Assembly: GCA_024291935.2 (NCBI GenBank)
Contig: CM044308.1
Span: forward strand, 122,414,501 to 122,478,500
Direction: 5' to 3'
DNA: 64,000 nt
Source of the DNA: Okapia johnstoni
Lineage: Eukaryota; Chordata; Mammalia; Artiodactyla; Giraffidae
Position 1 is the first letter of the stretch, and every line of letters starts with the position of its first letter. A program made the translations under genes and the position numbers. The notes under the pieces were generated by a model. The model searched no databases. It saw only the letters and a program-made list of their open reading frames with translations, and was not told the DNA's origin. Positions 24,556 through 35,819 of this stretch are shown piece by piece.

Positions 24556-25104
24556 CATGCATCCTGTATTGGCTTCTTTATCTGGCACCTGTCTTCCCTC
24601 ATTGATACTTCCTGAGATGAGCTCCCAAATAAACTACTTGCATTCAAATCTTCTTCATAAGATCTGATTCTGGGGACATCCAAACTAACATAAGCACCTT
24701 CCAAGAAATTCTGAGGACACTAGACAGGTGAATATAGCACAGATACTAAAGGCATACACTAGTTAAATTTTTTGTTTGTTTCTTTTACCAGTTTTCAAGT
24801 TGTGTCAGTCCTCTGAGACTTAATGTAACTATTCCATTTTCCCAGGCTCCTAGGATTAAGTGGGTTGGATATTTTAGGATGAGAGGAATGAAGAAAGATG
24901 GAGAACAGCTCTAATTATTTCACTGTGAAGCACTGGAGGCATTAGTAGGCTACATAAATAATGTGTTTGTGTCAGAGGATAGACTGAAATATGCAGGCGT
25001 TTCCAGTGTTGATCAAAACATAAATGAACATTGCAGACGATGTTAGAGAATCCAGATAATCAGTTCAGCTACCTGGGATGGCAGTGGAACAAGAAATGAG
25101 TGGA
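24556..25104. other. Unassigned DNA
   Basis: 24560-24700 contains 'gatgagctcccaaataaact' and 'actaacataagcacc', a pattern that looks like an old LTR or L1M remnant that I cannot name. The rest is unremarkable. Confidence 0.35.
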
Positions 25105-25109
25105 CAAAC

Positions 25110-25368
25110 AAGCTTTTTTTTTTTAAATTGGAGTATAATTGTTTTACAATATTGTGTTGGTTTCTGTTGTACAACAAAGTGTACCAGCTATATATATATA
25201 CATACATATAACTGTTCGCTCTTGAGCCTCCCTCCTACCCTCATTCCATTCCTCTAGGTCATCACAGCGCTGAGCTGAGCTCCCTGTGCTATACAGCAGC
25301 TTCCCACTAGCTATCTGTTTTACACATGGCAGTGTATAGATGTCAATGATGCTCTCTTAATATGTCCC
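25110..25368 (-). mobile_element. Ruminant L1 3' UTR, minus strand
   Basis: Poly(T) run at 25113-25122, then 'aaattggagtataattgttt', 'gttggtttctgttgtacaac', 'gagctccctgtgctatacag' and 'cccactagctatctgtttta', the standard order for an inverted ruminant L1 tail. Confidence 0.88.
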
Positions 25369-26154
25369 AGCTTGTGCTAATGGGACTCAGTCCACCTCCA
25401 AAGCCTTCCAGGTGTGGATAAGGAAAAGCCAAGGTACTTCAGCTCTACCAGCACAGTACAGTCACATTCTTCCTGGGAGTGACTTTAGGACACATTTAGA
25501 AGCATGTGAACCACGAACCTCATGAATGCCCAGACCAAGATGGTCCAATAGACTTCTTAGAGCTGTAATTAAGAAGCCTACCCTATTCTTTGAATTTTCA
25601 AACATTTGTGTGTGAAAACACAAAACAGAGAAACTTTTACATTCTCCTTGAGTGATGACATCACATATTTGGTTGGATATATATTTCATATTTGCAATCT
25701 AGCATATTTGCAATTTCTTTAAAAAAATCAAAAGTCTAATAATTAAGGATAACTTCCATTACAGCAATTATATTAAAAGGAATCAGTGTATCATATGATT
25801 TTTATGCAAACATCTTTGCTGCTTCTTGTATATAAAGAGAATGACAGAATTTATTTTCTAAACAAATGGCAGAATTTAAATCCTGAGATTATTTTATCTA
25901 AAAATGGCAAATTTCTTTTCAGAATTTCTAAAAGGTTAATTTTCGCATTGCAAATAGACCAGATCCAAACATGAAGATCTAAAATTCATTATTAGAAGCT
26001 CGAATCAAACTTGACAAGAGTTTTGTGAGTACATATATTCAAAAGCAGTTGGTTATACCCAATACCAAAATTATTACTCTATTTGACCTTTTTGTAACTT
26101 CAATATTCTGATGCTTACATTTTAAAAGAAATTCTGTGAAATGCAGATAGTATT
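25369..26154. other. Unassigned DNA
   Basis: No recognised gene or repeat. Short frames on both strands without motifs. Confidence 0.4.
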
Positions 26155-27355
26155 GCTTGTTGTTGTTCAGTCACCCAGTCATGTCCGACTCTTTGCAACC
26201 CCGTGGACTGCAGCACACCAGACCTCCCTGTCCCTTACCACCTCCCGAAGTTTGCCCAAGTTCATGTCCATTGCATTGGTGATGCCAACCAGCCATCTCA
26301 TCCTCTGACGCCCTCTTCTCCTTCTGCCCTCAGTCTTTCCCAGCATCAGGGACTTTACCAAGGAGTCGACTGTTCGCATCAGATGACCAAAATACTGGAG
26401 CTTCAGCTTTAGCATCAGTCCTTCCAACGAGTATTCAGGGTTGATGTCCCTTAAGATTGACTGGTTTGATCTCCTTGGTGTCCAAGGGACTTTCAGGAGT
26501 CTTCTCCAGTACCACAGTTTGAAGGCGTCAATTCTTTGGTGTTCTGCCTTCTTTACAGTCTAGTTTTCACAACCATACATGACCACTGAGAAGAACATAG
26601 CCTTGACTATATGGACCTTTTTCGGCAGAGTAATGTTTCTGCTTTTCACCAACACACTCTCTAGGTTTGTCATAGCTCTCCTACCAAGAAGCAGTTGTCT
26701 TCTGATTTCATGGCTTGCAGTCACCATCTTCAGTGATCTTAGAGCCCAAGAAGAGGAAATCTGTCACTACTTCCACCTTTGTCCCCTCTATTTGCCATGC
26801 AGTGATGGAGCCAGATGCCATGATCTTAGTTTTTTTTTTAACATTTAGTTTTAACCTGGCTCTTTCACTCTCCTCCTTCACCCTCATCAAGACTCTTTAG
26901 TTCCTCTTTGCTTTCTGCCATTAGAGTGGTATCATCCGCATATCTAAGGTTGTTGATATTTCTTCTGCCTATCTTGATTCCACCTTGTAACTCATCCAGC
27001 CTGGCATTTCTCATGATGTGCCCAGCATATTGATTAAACAAACATGGTGACAGCAGACAGCCCTGTCGTACTGCTTTCTCAATCTTCAGCCAATCAGTTG
27101 TTCCATATAGGGTTCTAACTGTTGCTTCTTGACCTGCATACAGGTTTCATAAGAGACAGGTAAGGTGGTCTGGTATTCCCATCTCTTTAAGAGCTTACCA
27201 CAGCTTGTTATGATCCATACAGTCAAAGGCATTAGGGTAGTTGATGAAACAGAGGTCGATTTTTTTCTGGAATTCCCTTGCTTTCTCTATGATCTAGCAA
27301 ATGATGAGTTTAATCTCTGGTTCTGCCTTTTCCAAATCCAACTTGGACATTAGTA
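26155..27355 (-). mobile_element. BovB LINE, older copy, 3' end and RT part
   Basis: Minus-strand BovB starting with the AAC-type tail (ttgttgttgttcagtcaccc). It includes the basic C-terminal region ([17 protein letters not shown] in the frame 26427-26179) and the YADD box at 26931-26942, and reaches the VQVGFGKGR-like RT finger region near 27350. Frames are heavily broken. At about 27356 it jumps to a different part of BovB. Confidence 0.9.
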
Positions 27356-27605
27356 GTTCTCTTCCACTCTTACCCAGTAGCATATTGGACACCTTCAGAC
27401 CTGGGGGACTTATTTTTTGGTGTCATATCTTTTTGTCCTTTTATACAGTTCATGAGGTTCTCATGGCAAGTACACTTGGGTGGTTTGCCATTCCCTCCTC
27501 CAATGAATCACATTTTGTCAGAGCAGATACACAGATACACTGTGACCTATCCATCTTGGGTGGCCTTACACACTATGGCTCATAGCTTTATTGAGTTACA
27601 CAAGC
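27356..27605 (-). mobile_element. BovB 5'-region segment joined to RT part
   Basis: 'agcatattggacaccttcag', 'tggtgtcatatctttttgtc', 'tggcaagtacacttgggtgg' and 'atctttgagt'-like text match the segment at 32095-32335, which I take to be the region upstream of the BovB endonuclease. Its direct contact with the RT part means that EN and neighbouring sequence are missing between the two. Confidence 0.65.
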
Positions 27606-27651
27606 CCCTTCTCCATGAAAAGGCAGGGATCCCTGAAGGGGCCAAATAATA

Positions 27652-28913
27652 TTAGGTTGGTGCAAAAGTAATTGTGGTTTTGCATTGTTGAACTTTGTTG
27701 TTTGATATTGGAGTACATTCCTAAATAAATGTGGTTATGTTATACATCATTTTAACGCACATTTTTGTGGTTTGTTTTTTGCCAATAACTTATTACTTGC
27801 TGTGTATATTTAGACTAGGGAAATGATGTTAGACAAAAAAAGCAAATTTGAGTGATTATATTATTTGAATTCAAAATGGATCAGAAAGCAGCAGAGACAA
27901 CTCACAACATCAACAACACATTTGGCTCAGAAACTTCTAATGAATGTACAGTGCAAGGGTGGTTCAAGTTTTGCCAAGCAGACGGAGAACCTTGATGATG
28001 AGGAGCATGGTGGTGGGCCATCAGAAGTCTACAGTGACCAGTTGAGAGCCATCATCAAAGCTGATCTTCTTAAAACTACATGAGAAGTTGTCAAAGGACT
28101 CAACATTGACCATTCTATGATCATTCTGCATTTGAAGCAAATTGGAAAGGTGAAGAAGCTTGATAAGTGGGTGCCTCATGAGCTGACTGAAAATTAAAAA
28201 AAAAATCATTATTTTGAAGTGTCATCTTCTTTTATTCTACACAACAGCAAACCATTTTTCAATCAGATTGTGACTTGAGACAAAAAGTGAATTTTATACG
28301 ACAACCAGAGACTGCCAGCTCGGTGGCTGAACTGAGAAACAGCTTCAAAGCATGTCCCAAAGCCAGACTTGCACCAAAAAAAAGGTCATGGTCACTGGTT
28401 GGTGATCTGCTGCTGCTCTGATCTACTGCAGCTTTCTGAATCCTGGTGAAACCATGACATCTGAGATACTTCAGAAATTGATGGGTTACACCAAAAACTG
28501 CAATGCCTGCAGTTGGGATAGGTCAACAGAAAGGGTCCAGTTCTCCACGACAATGCCTGACTGCTTGTTTTACCACCAGTGCTTCAAAAGTTGAACAAAC
28601 TGGGCCACAGACTTTTGCCTCATCCACCACATTTACCTGACCTCTCGCCAGTCGACTACTGCTTCTTCAAGTATCTCAACAACTTTTTGCAGGGAAAACA
28701 CTTCTGCTAGGAGGCGGAAAATGCTTTCCAAGAGTTAGTTGAATCCTGAAGCATGGATTTTTATGCTACATGAATAAACAAACTTATTTCTCATTAGCAA
28801 AACTGTGTTAATTTTAATAGTTCCTATTTTGATTGATAAACATGTGTTTGAGCCTAGTTATGATGATTTAAAATTCATGGTCCGAAACTGCAATTACTTT
28901 TTCACCAACCTAG
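27652..28913 (+). mobile_element. Mariner DNA transposon, Hsmar1-like, near full length
   Basis: 1,262 bp, close to the roughly 1.29 kb of Hsmar1-type mariners. The left inverted repeat starts TTAGGTTGGTGCAAAAG at 27652, after a TA (27650-27651). The right end is its complement (ttttcaccaacctag), ending at 28913. The outer right TA is mutated. Cut-and-paste elements of this family insert at TA dinucleotides. The transposase gene inside is decayed (separate entry). Confidence 0.95.
27803..28800 (+). pseudogene. Mariner transposase gene, decayed
   Basis: Remnant of a DD34D mariner transposase, the enzyme that binds the inverted repeats and cuts and joins the element. The N-terminal DNA-binding part is visible (27865-28083: DEEHGGGPSEVYSDQLRAII, then LKQIGKVKKLDKWVPHELTE after a stop at 28081). 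The three catalytic aspartates can be placed at 28279-28281 (after IVT and a stop), 28549-28551 (LHDNA) and 28654-28656 (PVDYCFF). The last two are separated by 34 residues, as the family requires. At least five stops are present, plus a shift around the A-run near 28376. Inactive. Confidence 0.92.
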
Positions 28914-29892
28914 TTGCAGACATTTACCCAAGTTTTATTCCCTATGCAAGTCTAGGTATAAAACAGGACTTACTTATGATTGTTTTTATGAGACAAATGG
29001 TTTCTACCCTTAGTTCCTCTTTCCAACTAGGCCTTTATCCTGTGAAGAAGTGTGTTATAAGCAAAAAAATCCAGCTTGTGTTTTCTGTAATTATTTTCTG
29101 TTAAAAAGTTTATTTTTAAAAAGTTCATTAAGATTTCATAATTATTTAAGTGTAAAGTTTGTTAATCTTAATTATCCAATTTAGGTTCAGAAATGCAAGC
29201 CAACTGCACTTCTTAGCTAAGGAGAGGGAAAAATATTAATACCTTCTCCAACCTCCTGGATTCCCTGAGGTGCCTGGGCTTTCAGCCAGCCTCTCTGGGA
29301 GACATACTCAACTGGTGTTGAGTATGTGCAGACCCCTGTCTGCACAGAGGCTGCAAAAAGTCTGTCTGACCAGCTGAAAATCAGCCACAGAGAGCCAGCT
29401 GCAAACGGGACAGCGGGGTCCTTGGAAACATCTGGCCCTTTGGAGCCTGCAGGGTGCCTGCCATTCTTTGTCAATAACACCTTTCTCATCACCTTTGCTC
29501 TCAGAGGAGTTTGAGCTGCTTCTATTTATAGCTGTGAAGAAACATGACTTGGAGAATTCAGCAGGAGACACCATTTCCTTGCTTGTGATGGACTTTAGGA
29601 CACTCTGTGAGGAATAATAATGCTTAGGGCAAACTGGAAACTGGCCTCTTTTGGCTCATGATGTCTGTCTGGAGCACATTAGGAACAAAGCTGCCATTAA
29701 TCTCCATGTCCTTGGTCTCATTTCTGCAGTAGGAAACTGTGTGTTCAGACATCCCTGAACTTCTAAGAGGGCGCCTGTAAACCTTTCATCTTTTCCTCAT
29801 TTTAGTTTACTTTTTGTAATTTTTTCTCTGAAGGCAAAATTCCTTTTCAGGAAGCCTAAGATGGTAGCTTCTGACCTGTTGGTCTGAACATG
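28914..29892. other. Repeat-poor, GC-richer island
   Basis: About 1 kb without a named repeat. 29220-29600 is clearly richer in G and C than the surroundings and has overlapping open frames on both strands (91 and 88 codons minus, 62 plus), without a domain I recognise. It contains the perfect hairpin at 29302-29327. A conserved or regulatory element is possible but unproven. Confidence 0.4.
29302..29327. other. Perfect 11-bp stem, 4-base loop hairpin
   Basis: acatactcaac, loop tggt, gttgagtatgt. The pairing is exact, with no surrounding TE to explain it. Confidence 0.85.
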
Positions 29893-31217
29893 GTCAGTTC
29901 AGTTCAGTCATGTTCGACACTTTGTGGCCACATGGACTGCAGCAGGCCAGGCTTCCCTTCCATTGCCAACTCATGGAGCTTACTCAAATTCGTGTCCATC
30001 AAGTCATTGATGCCATCCAACCGTCTCATCCTCTGACATCCGCTTCTCCTCCCACTTTCAATCTTTCCCAGCATCAGGGGCTTTTCCCAATGAGTTGGTT
30101 CTTCACATCAAGTGGCCAAAGTACTGGAGTTTCACCTTCAGCATCAGTCCTTCCAATGAATATTCAGGACTGATTTCCTTAAGGATGGACTGGTTGGATC
30201 TCCTTGCAGTCCAAGGGACTCTCGAGTCTTCTCCAACATCACAGTTCAAAAGAATCAATTCTTTGGCACTCAGGTTTCTTTGTAGTCCAAATCTCACATC
30301 CATACATAACTACTGGAAAAATCATAGCCTTGACTAGACGTACCTTTGTTGGCAAAGTAATGTCTCTGCTTTTTAATATGCTGTCAAGGTTGGTCATAGC
30401 TTTTCTTCCAAGGAGCAAGCGTCTTTTAATTTCATGGCTACAGTTACCATTTGCAGTGATTTTGGAGCCCAAGAAAATAAAGTCTGCCACTGTTTTCATT
30501 GCTTCCCCATCTATTTGCCATGAACTCATGGGACCGGATGCTATGATCTTCATTTTTTGAATGTTGAGTTTTAAGCCAGTGTTTTCACTCTCCTCTTTCA
30601 GTTTCATCAAGAGGCTCTTTAGTTCCTCTTCACTGTCTGCCATAGGGTGGTATCATCTGTGTATCTGAGGTTATTGATATTTCTCTCGGTAATCTTGATC
30701 CCAGCTTGTGCTTCATCCAGTCTGGCATTTCGCATGATGTACTCTGCATGTAAGTTAAATAGACAGGGTGACAATATACAGCCTTGATGTATTCCTTTCC
30801 CAATTTGGGATCAGTCTGTTGTTCCATGTCCAGTTCTAGCTGTTGCTTCTTGACCTGCATACAGATTTCTCAGGAGGCAGGTAAGGTGGTCTGGTATTCC
30901 CATCTCCTGAAGAATTTTCCACAGTTTGATCTTGTGATAAGGCAGAAGTAGTTGTGTTACACAGTCAGCGGAAAGGCTGGTTCCTTGCCTTTTCTAAATC
31001 CAGCATCTGGAAGTTCATCAATAAGCCTGGCAGAATTTTGAGCATTACTTTGCTAGCATGTGAGATTCTAGTTTGAAATTCTTTAGCATTGCCCTTCTGG
31101 AATGCTGACCTTTCCAGTCCTGTGGCCACTGCTGAGTTTTCCAAATTTGCTGGATGAGTGCAGCACTTTAACAGCATCATCTTTTTCAGATTTGAAATAT
31201 CTCAACTGGTCATCACC
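29893..31217 (-). mobile_element. BovB LINE, 3' end and RT part, 5'-truncated
   Basis: Minus strand from 'agttcagttcagtcatgttc' to the pre-RT region near 31217. Open stretches: 30643-30239 (KLKEESENTGLKLNIQ through MYGCEIWTTKK), 30860-30630, and 31180-30965. The catalytic box region reads YTDD (30651-30662 area), and one base is lost just after it, splitting the frame. It also has small deletions between 30910 and 31090. Confidence 0.92.
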
Positions 31218-31432
31218 TGTTTGCGAGTATTTTTTGTGTGCCAAGGCCCTGTGCTAAGTCCTTTGTTACGGGTACCAATTGGATCCTAGCAGGCTAGGAT
31301 GAGAATGCATTAGCTTCATTTTCAGATGAAAACACTGTGGCCCAGTAGTTAAGTGATGTAGTTACTCACACAACTTCAATTCTACAACTTAGGATTGATC
31401 AAGTTATGGTTTGAACCTAGATCTGTTAGAAT
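31218..31432 (-). mobile_element. MIR SINE
   Basis: 'gtgccaaggccctgtgctaa', 'ttcattttcagatgaaaaca', 'tagttaagtgatgtagttac', 'tggtttgaacctagatctgt': complement order of a well-covered MIR. Confidence 0.75.
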
Positions 31433-31450
31433 CGTGTGTTGGCATGATTG

Positions 31451-31650
31451 CTGCTGCTGCTGCTAAGTCGCTTCAGTCGTGTCCGACTCTGTGCGACCCC
31501 ATAGATGGCAGCCCGCCAGACTCCCCCTATCCCCGGGATTCTCCAGGCAAGAACACTGGAGTGGGCTGCCATTTCCTTCTCCAATGCATGAAAGTGAAAA
31601 GTGAAAGTGAAGTCGCTCAGTCGTGTCTGACTCTAAGCGACCCCATCACT
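31451..31650 (-). mobile_element. BOV-A2 SINE, truncated, minus strand
   Basis: CTG repeat (complement of the AGC tail) at 31451-31464, a full Bov-A unit, the linker 'catgaaagtgaaaagtgaaa', then only the first about 35 bases of the second unit. Confidence 0.92.
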
Positions 31651-31713
31651 CACTATTTTACATTTCTTGCCTTCTATTTTTTAAAGATTTTCAATATGAT
31701 GGTTTTATATATA

Positions 31714-31745
31714 AGTATGTGTATGTGTGTGTGTATATACACATA
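31714..31745 (+). repeat. TG/TA dinucleotide repeat
   Basis: 'gtatgtgtatgtgtgtgtg' followed by 'tatatacacata'. Confidence 0.85.
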
Positions 31746-31756
31746 CTGTGAAATGA

Positions 31757-31970
31757 TTCAGTTCAGTTCAGTCACACAGTCATTTCTGACTCTTTGTGAC
31801 CCCATGGACTGCTGCATGTCAGGCTTCCCTGTCCATCACCAACTTCCAGAGCTTGCTCAAACTCATGTCCATCGAGTCAGTGATGCTATCCAACCATCAC
31901 ACCCTCTGTCGTCCCCTTCTCCTCCTGCCTTCAATCTTTCCCAGCATCAGGGTCTTTTCCAATGAGTTGA
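31757..31970 (-). mobile_element. BovB 3' end, minus strand
   Basis: 'gttcagttcagtcacacagt' through 'agcatcagggtcttttccaa' and 'tgagttga'. The BovB match stops here and sequence from another part of BovB follows. Confidence 0.9.
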
Positions 31971-32395
31971 TTTATGGTCTATCCAATATTGTTCTTTACG
32001 GCATCAGACTTCACTTCCATCACAAGTCACATCCACAACTGGGCGTTGTTTTCGCTTTAGCTCTGTCTCTTTATTATTTCTGGAGTTATTTCTCCACTCT
32101 TCTCCAGTAGCATATTGGGCACCTACCGACCTGGGGAGTTCATCTTTCAGTGTCATATCTTTTTGCCTTTTCATACTGTTCATGGTGTTCTCAAGGCAAG
32201 GATACTGAAGTGGTTTGCCATTCCCTTTTCCAACGGACCACATTTAGTCAGAACTCTCCACCGTGACCCGTCCGTCTTGGGTGACCATGGCATGGGCCCA
32301 TAGTTTCATTGAGTTAGACAAGGCTGTGGTGCATGTGATCAGTTTGATTAGTTTTCTGTCATTGTGGTTTTCATTCTGTTTGCCCTCTGATGGAT
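31971..32395 (-). mobile_element. BovB 5'-region segment, minus strand
   Basis: 'catcagacttcacttccatc', 'ctggagttatttctccactc', 'gtagcatattgggcacctac', 'gtcatatctttttgcctttt', 'agtttcattgagttagacaa'. It shares its order with 27356-27605 and lies directly against a BovB 3' end, so the middle (EN plus RT) is absent. Confidence 0.65.
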
Positions 32396-32620
32396 AAGGA
32401 TAAGAAATGATTACCACAACCAAATTAATTAATACATCCATCACCCTCACAATGATACCATTTTTGTGTTTGTGGTGAGAACACTTAAGATCTAGTCTCA
32501 GCAAATTTCACGTATATACCATATTATTAACTATAGTCACCGTGCAGTAAATGAGATGCCTGGAAATTACTCATAACTGTAAATTGGTAACTTTTGGCTT
32601 ACATTCTTTTTGAAATGCCA
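32396..32620 (-). mobile_element. L1M 3' UTR fragment, minus strand
   Basis: 'gtttgtggtgagaacactta', 'agatctagtctcagcaaatt', 'attattaactatagtcaccg', complement of old L1 3' UTRs. The same motif recurs at 34725. Confidence 0.75.
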
Positions 32621-33254
32621 TAAAACCTGCCTTTTCTGATTAGTTTGAATAATGTTTTGATTTTAAGAACTTTTAAGTGTTTATCTATTTTGCAATTCAA
32701 CATTCTGCACTATATTTCAAGACTCCTCTACATCTAGGTTTCAAAGTTCATCACACAGCTGGATATTGCCATGTTTGTGTTAAAACAGTGAAATCCACTT
32801 TCCACTCTTAACCTCTTTTCTCTCTTCAAAATATCCTCATTCTGAGTATATATATATGAGCATAAAAACCTTTTCAAGCATTTAAAGTAGTGTTTCCTGT
32901 ATAGATTATAAACGTTATTTAGCTGTATTTTTAGAAAACAACATGTTTTTAAAAAATCGATTGAAAACATTTAAGTGAATAAATGGGAATCAAGCCGCTC
33001 AGGAGTGGGCATTGTAATTGTATAATAGCTCTTGAAGAAAAATGTTCACCTAAGGTCTGCTTTTTAGGTTGAAAGGAAGATTTCCAAGTTGAAATACATC
33101 AATCACTGTAAAACAGAACCCCTACTCTCAAATATTCTAAACAATGAAAAATATGGAGTCACATCTTTATAATGAGTTTTGGTAATTGGGGCAGAAAGAA
33201 AATCATTAGGTGATTGAAAAGCTTCTCCAGGGAAAGAACTTAGCCTGGTGGGCT
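32621..33254. other. Unassigned AT-rich DNA
   Basis: No gene or repeat recognised. A short TA run occurs at about 32848-32858. Confidence 0.4.
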
Positions 33255-34335
33255 TTTTTAGAGCAGTTTAGGTTTACAACAAAATTGGGAGTATGGTAAA
33301 GAGATTTCCCATGTACTCCTGTCCCTACACATGCACACCTCTTCCATTATCAATGTCATTCACCAAAATGGTCCATTTCTTTTCTTTTACCAACAGTGAA
33401 GCTACATTGACACATCATGACCATCCAAAGTTCACAGAATATATTATGGTTTACTCATAAAGACATATATCCATCATTATAAAAGCATGCAAAATATTTT
33501 CTCTGCTCTGAGAATCCTTGTGCTCTGCCTATTTATCTCTTACCCCCAACTCCCCACTGATCTCTTTTATGTCTCCATAGTTTTCTTTTCCAAAATGTCA
33601 TATAGTTGAAAGCATACAGCTTTTTCAGATAGGCTTCTTTCGCTTAGCATTATGCATTTGAGATTCTTCTATGTTTTTTTCATGGCTTAACACTCCATTT
33701 CTTTTCCAGGCTGAATAATATTCCATTATCTGGATAGACCACAGTTTGTCTGTTCACCTACTAAAGGATATCTTGATTTGCTTCAAAGATTTGGCACTCA
33801 GGAAGAAAATGCCATAAACATCCATGTGCAGGCTTTTTTTTTCTTTTAACATAAGTTTTCAGTTTCTTTGGGTAGATAGTACAGAGCATGATCATGTGGT
33901 AGGAGTTATGTCTAGTTTTGTAAAAAACTGCTGAATTTTCTTCCCAGTTGGCTGCACATTTTTACATTCTCACCAGCAATGAATGAGATCTCCTGTTCCT
34001 CCATATCCTTGCCAGCATTTGGTGTCAGTATTCTGGATTTTGACTAGTCAGATAGGTATGTGGTAGAACCTCATTGTTGTTTTTGCATTTCCCTGATGAT
34101 ATTTTAATTTGTGTTTTCCCTGATGTCCTATGATGTGGGGCATCTTTTGGCTTATTTGCTATGTGTATATCTTCTTTGGTGAGATACCTGTTAAGCTTTC
34201 TGGGTCATTTTTTTGTTTTCTTATTGTTGAGTTTTGAGTTCTCTGTATATTTTGGGTAACTGTACTCTGTTAGATGTGTCTTTTGCAAATATTTTCTTCC
34301 AGTCTGTAGCTTGTCTTTTAATTTACCTTATCATT
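33255..34335 (-). mobile_element. L1M (L1MB/MC-like) ORF2 end and 3' UTR
   Basis: Minus-strand L1: 'gtttacaacaaaattgggag', 'cttagcattatgcatttgag', 'gctgaataatattccattat', 'ctcaccagcaatgaatgaga', 'tgcatttccctgatgatatt', 'ttgcaaatattttcttccag'. This is the usual complement order from 3' UTR into the ORF2 C-terminus. No frame survives. Confidence 0.88.
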
Positions 34336-35700
34336 ATTTTTTCCCTCCAACTTTATTGAGATATAATTGACATAACATTGTGTAACTTTAAGGTGTACAC
34401 ATGGGCTTCCCTGGTGGCTCAGATGATAAAGAATCTGCCTGCCTTGAAGGGACCTGGGTTTGATCCCTGGGTTGGGAAGATCTCCTGAAGAGGGGAATGG
34501 CTTCCCACTCCAGTTTTTTTGCCTGGAGAATCCCATGGGCAGAGGAGCCTGGTGGACTACAATCCATGGGGTTTCAAAGAGTCAGATGTGACTGAGTGAC
34601 TAAGACATACACAGCGTACAAGGTGTACACATGTTAATTTGATACACTTATATATTACATTATGACCACCGCCAGAGTGTTAGCTAATGCTTCCATCATA
34701 TCACAAAATTATCACTTCTTTTTTTGTGGTGAGAACACTTAAGATCTGGTTTCTTAGCAACTTTAAATTTTATTGCACAGTATTGTCATCTCTAATCACA
34801 ATGTTGTACATCAAAATTTATTTATCTTTTCACTGGAAGTTTGTACCCTTTGACCATCATCTCCCAATTTTTTCCACCCCAGCCCCTGCTAACCACCATT
34901 CTTTTTGTTTCTATGCTTTTTGTAGATTCCACATATAAGTGTTACAAACAATATTCATCTTTGACTTATTTCACTTAGTGTAACATCCTCAAGACTATCT
35001 ATACTGTCACAAATCCCATCTTTCTCATGGCTGAATAATATTCCATTATTATGTTATGTGATATATATGTCATACCACATCTTCTTTATCCATTCACTCA
35101 TTGACAGGTAGTTGTATCCATATCTTAGCTATTTTGAATAATGTTGCAATAAACATGAGAGTGCAGGTAACTCTTGGATATTCTATTTTTACTTCCTTTG
35201 GATACATACCCAGAAGTGGGATTCTGAATAATATGATAGTCTTATTTTTAATTTTTTCAGGAACCTCCACACAGGTGTGAAGTGATATTTCCTTGTAGTT
35301 TTCATTTGCATTTTCTTGATGATTAGTGATGTTGAACATCTAATCATGTACGTTTGGGCCATTTGTATGTCTTCTGAGTTAAAATGTCTATTCAGTCCCT
35401 CTGCCTATTTAAAAATCAGATTGTTTTTTGTTATTGGTTTATATTAATTTTTTTTATTTTGGATATTAGACCCTTATCAGATATATGGTTTGCAATTCCT
35501 CTGTTTCTTTTGCTGTACATGAGTTTTCTAATTTAATGTAATCCCACGTGCTGCCTTTTTATTTATGCTTTTGGTGTCATACCTAAAAAGTCATTGCCAA
35601 ACCTGTGTCAATGAGATATTTCCCTGTTTTCTTCTAGGAGTTCTATCAAATCTTTCCTCTCCTTGGTTAAATTTATCCTAAATACTGTTTTTGGATGCAT
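34336..35700 (-). mobile_element. Second L1M (L1MA-like) tail, minus strand, split by Bov-tA
   Basis: Begins with the L1 3' end complement 'ctttattgagatataattga' and continues after the SINE with 'aaggtgtacacatgttaatt', 'tgagaacacttaagatctgg', 'ggctgaataatattccatta', 'atacccagaagtgggattct', 'cccttatcagatatatggtt'. It lies in the same orientation directly after another L1 tail. Either the younger L1 inserted beside it, or one inserted into the other. Confidence 0.88.
34404..34619 (+). mobile_element. Bov-tA SINE nested in L1
   Basis: 'gggcttccctggtggctcag' head to 'actgagtgactaagacatac'. A perfect 14-bp duplication, aaggtgtacacatg (34390-34403 and 34620-34633), proves that it interrupted the L1. 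Confidence 0.97.
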
Positions 35701-35819
35701 CCTTTTAAAATATTGGATTCTCTGTTAATATAGTGTAACTCTCAAAATCTGTTAATGTATACTAAAAAAGTTGAAAAGGGTATTTATTCAGTGAAGTAAA
35801 TAAATGCTGAATGTTAATA

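Noticed and set aside
29217..29574. Overlapping 91- and 88-codon frames in the GC-richer island
   Set aside because: No known motif. GC-rich sequence has fewer stops, so such frames are expected by chance. Kept only as part of the island finding.
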